A stretch of DNA of 7,787 nt from contig JAJYXA010000109.1 in the NCBI GenBank assembly GCA_021791235.1, positions 1-7,787 of the forward strand. Direction: 5' to 3'. How positions within the stretch are numbered: position 1 is the first letter of the stretch; each line of letters starts with the position of its first letter. The translations under genes were made by a program, and so were the position numbers. The notes under the pieces were generated by a model that saw only the letters and a program-made list of their open reading frames with translations, did no database searches and had not been told where the DNA came from. This DNA is from Pseudomonadota bacterium (GTDB lineage: Bacteria; Pseudomonadota; Gammaproteobacteria; Burkholderiales; Thiobacillaceae). Positions 7,781-7,787 of the stretch are shown here, piece by piece.

Positions 7781-7787
7781 CGCCTAC

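Overview
The window looks like ordinary chromosomal housekeeping DNA from a GC-rich proteobacterium, most likely a betaproteobacterium (Thiobacillus/Sulfuricella/Rhodocyclales-like; the genus is a guess). The evidence is the high GC bias at third codon positions, the gene order rpoH-ftsX-ftsE-ftsY // M16-M16-rsmD-coaD-ferredoxin (from memory, the same neighbourhood exists in Pseudomonas), and a perfect CIRCE element in front of rpoH, a heat-shock arrangement I associate with betaproteobacteria. I saw no insertion sequence, CRISPR array, tRNA/rRNA gene, prophage gene or cargo island.

Layout. (1) Positions 1-3091, minus strand: ftsY, ftsE and ftsX are joined by two 4-bp ATGA stop/start overlaps. 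After an 84-bp gap comes the first 140 codons of rpoH, cut by the window edge. That gap holds a SD, a plausible sigma-70 promoter and a textbook CIRCE (HrcA operator) lying over that promoter. (2) Positions 3092-3186: a 95-bp divergent intergenic region carrying a 12-bp direct repeat with an 18-bp period. (3) Positions 3187-7170, plus strand: a tight five-gene run of two M16-family metallopeptidase subunits, rsmD, coaD and a 2[4Fe-4S] ferredoxin. The first two junctions are 11-bp overlaps and the next two are gaps of 7 and 18 bp. (4) Positions 7175-7780, minus strand: a helical, coiled-coil protein that resembles the C-terminal part of a dynamin-family GTPase. It meets the ferredoxin gene tail to tail with only 4 bp between them. 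An in-frame TAG lies just upstream of its first ATG, so it is either a short gene or the 3' piece of a broken one.

How the genes work together. FtsY is the SRP receptor, FtsEX the ABC-type divisome regulator of peptidoglycan hydrolysis, and RpoH the heat-shock sigma factor; their linkage is conserved but not one pathway. The two M16 proteins look like a complementary pair: the upstream one has the HxxEH zinc site, and the downstream one has lost it but keeps the R...Y substrate-binding pair, as expected of an exported heterodimeric M16B protease. RsmD (16S rRNA m2G966 methyltransferase), CoaD (phosphopantetheine adenylyltransferase) and the ferredoxin are conserved neighbours with separate roles.

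There is no convincing undescribed system here. The points most worth a second look are the CIRCE over the rpoH promoter, the possible break in the dynamin-like gene at the right edge, the repeat in the divergent promoter region, and a small hairpin abutting the ftsE start codon.
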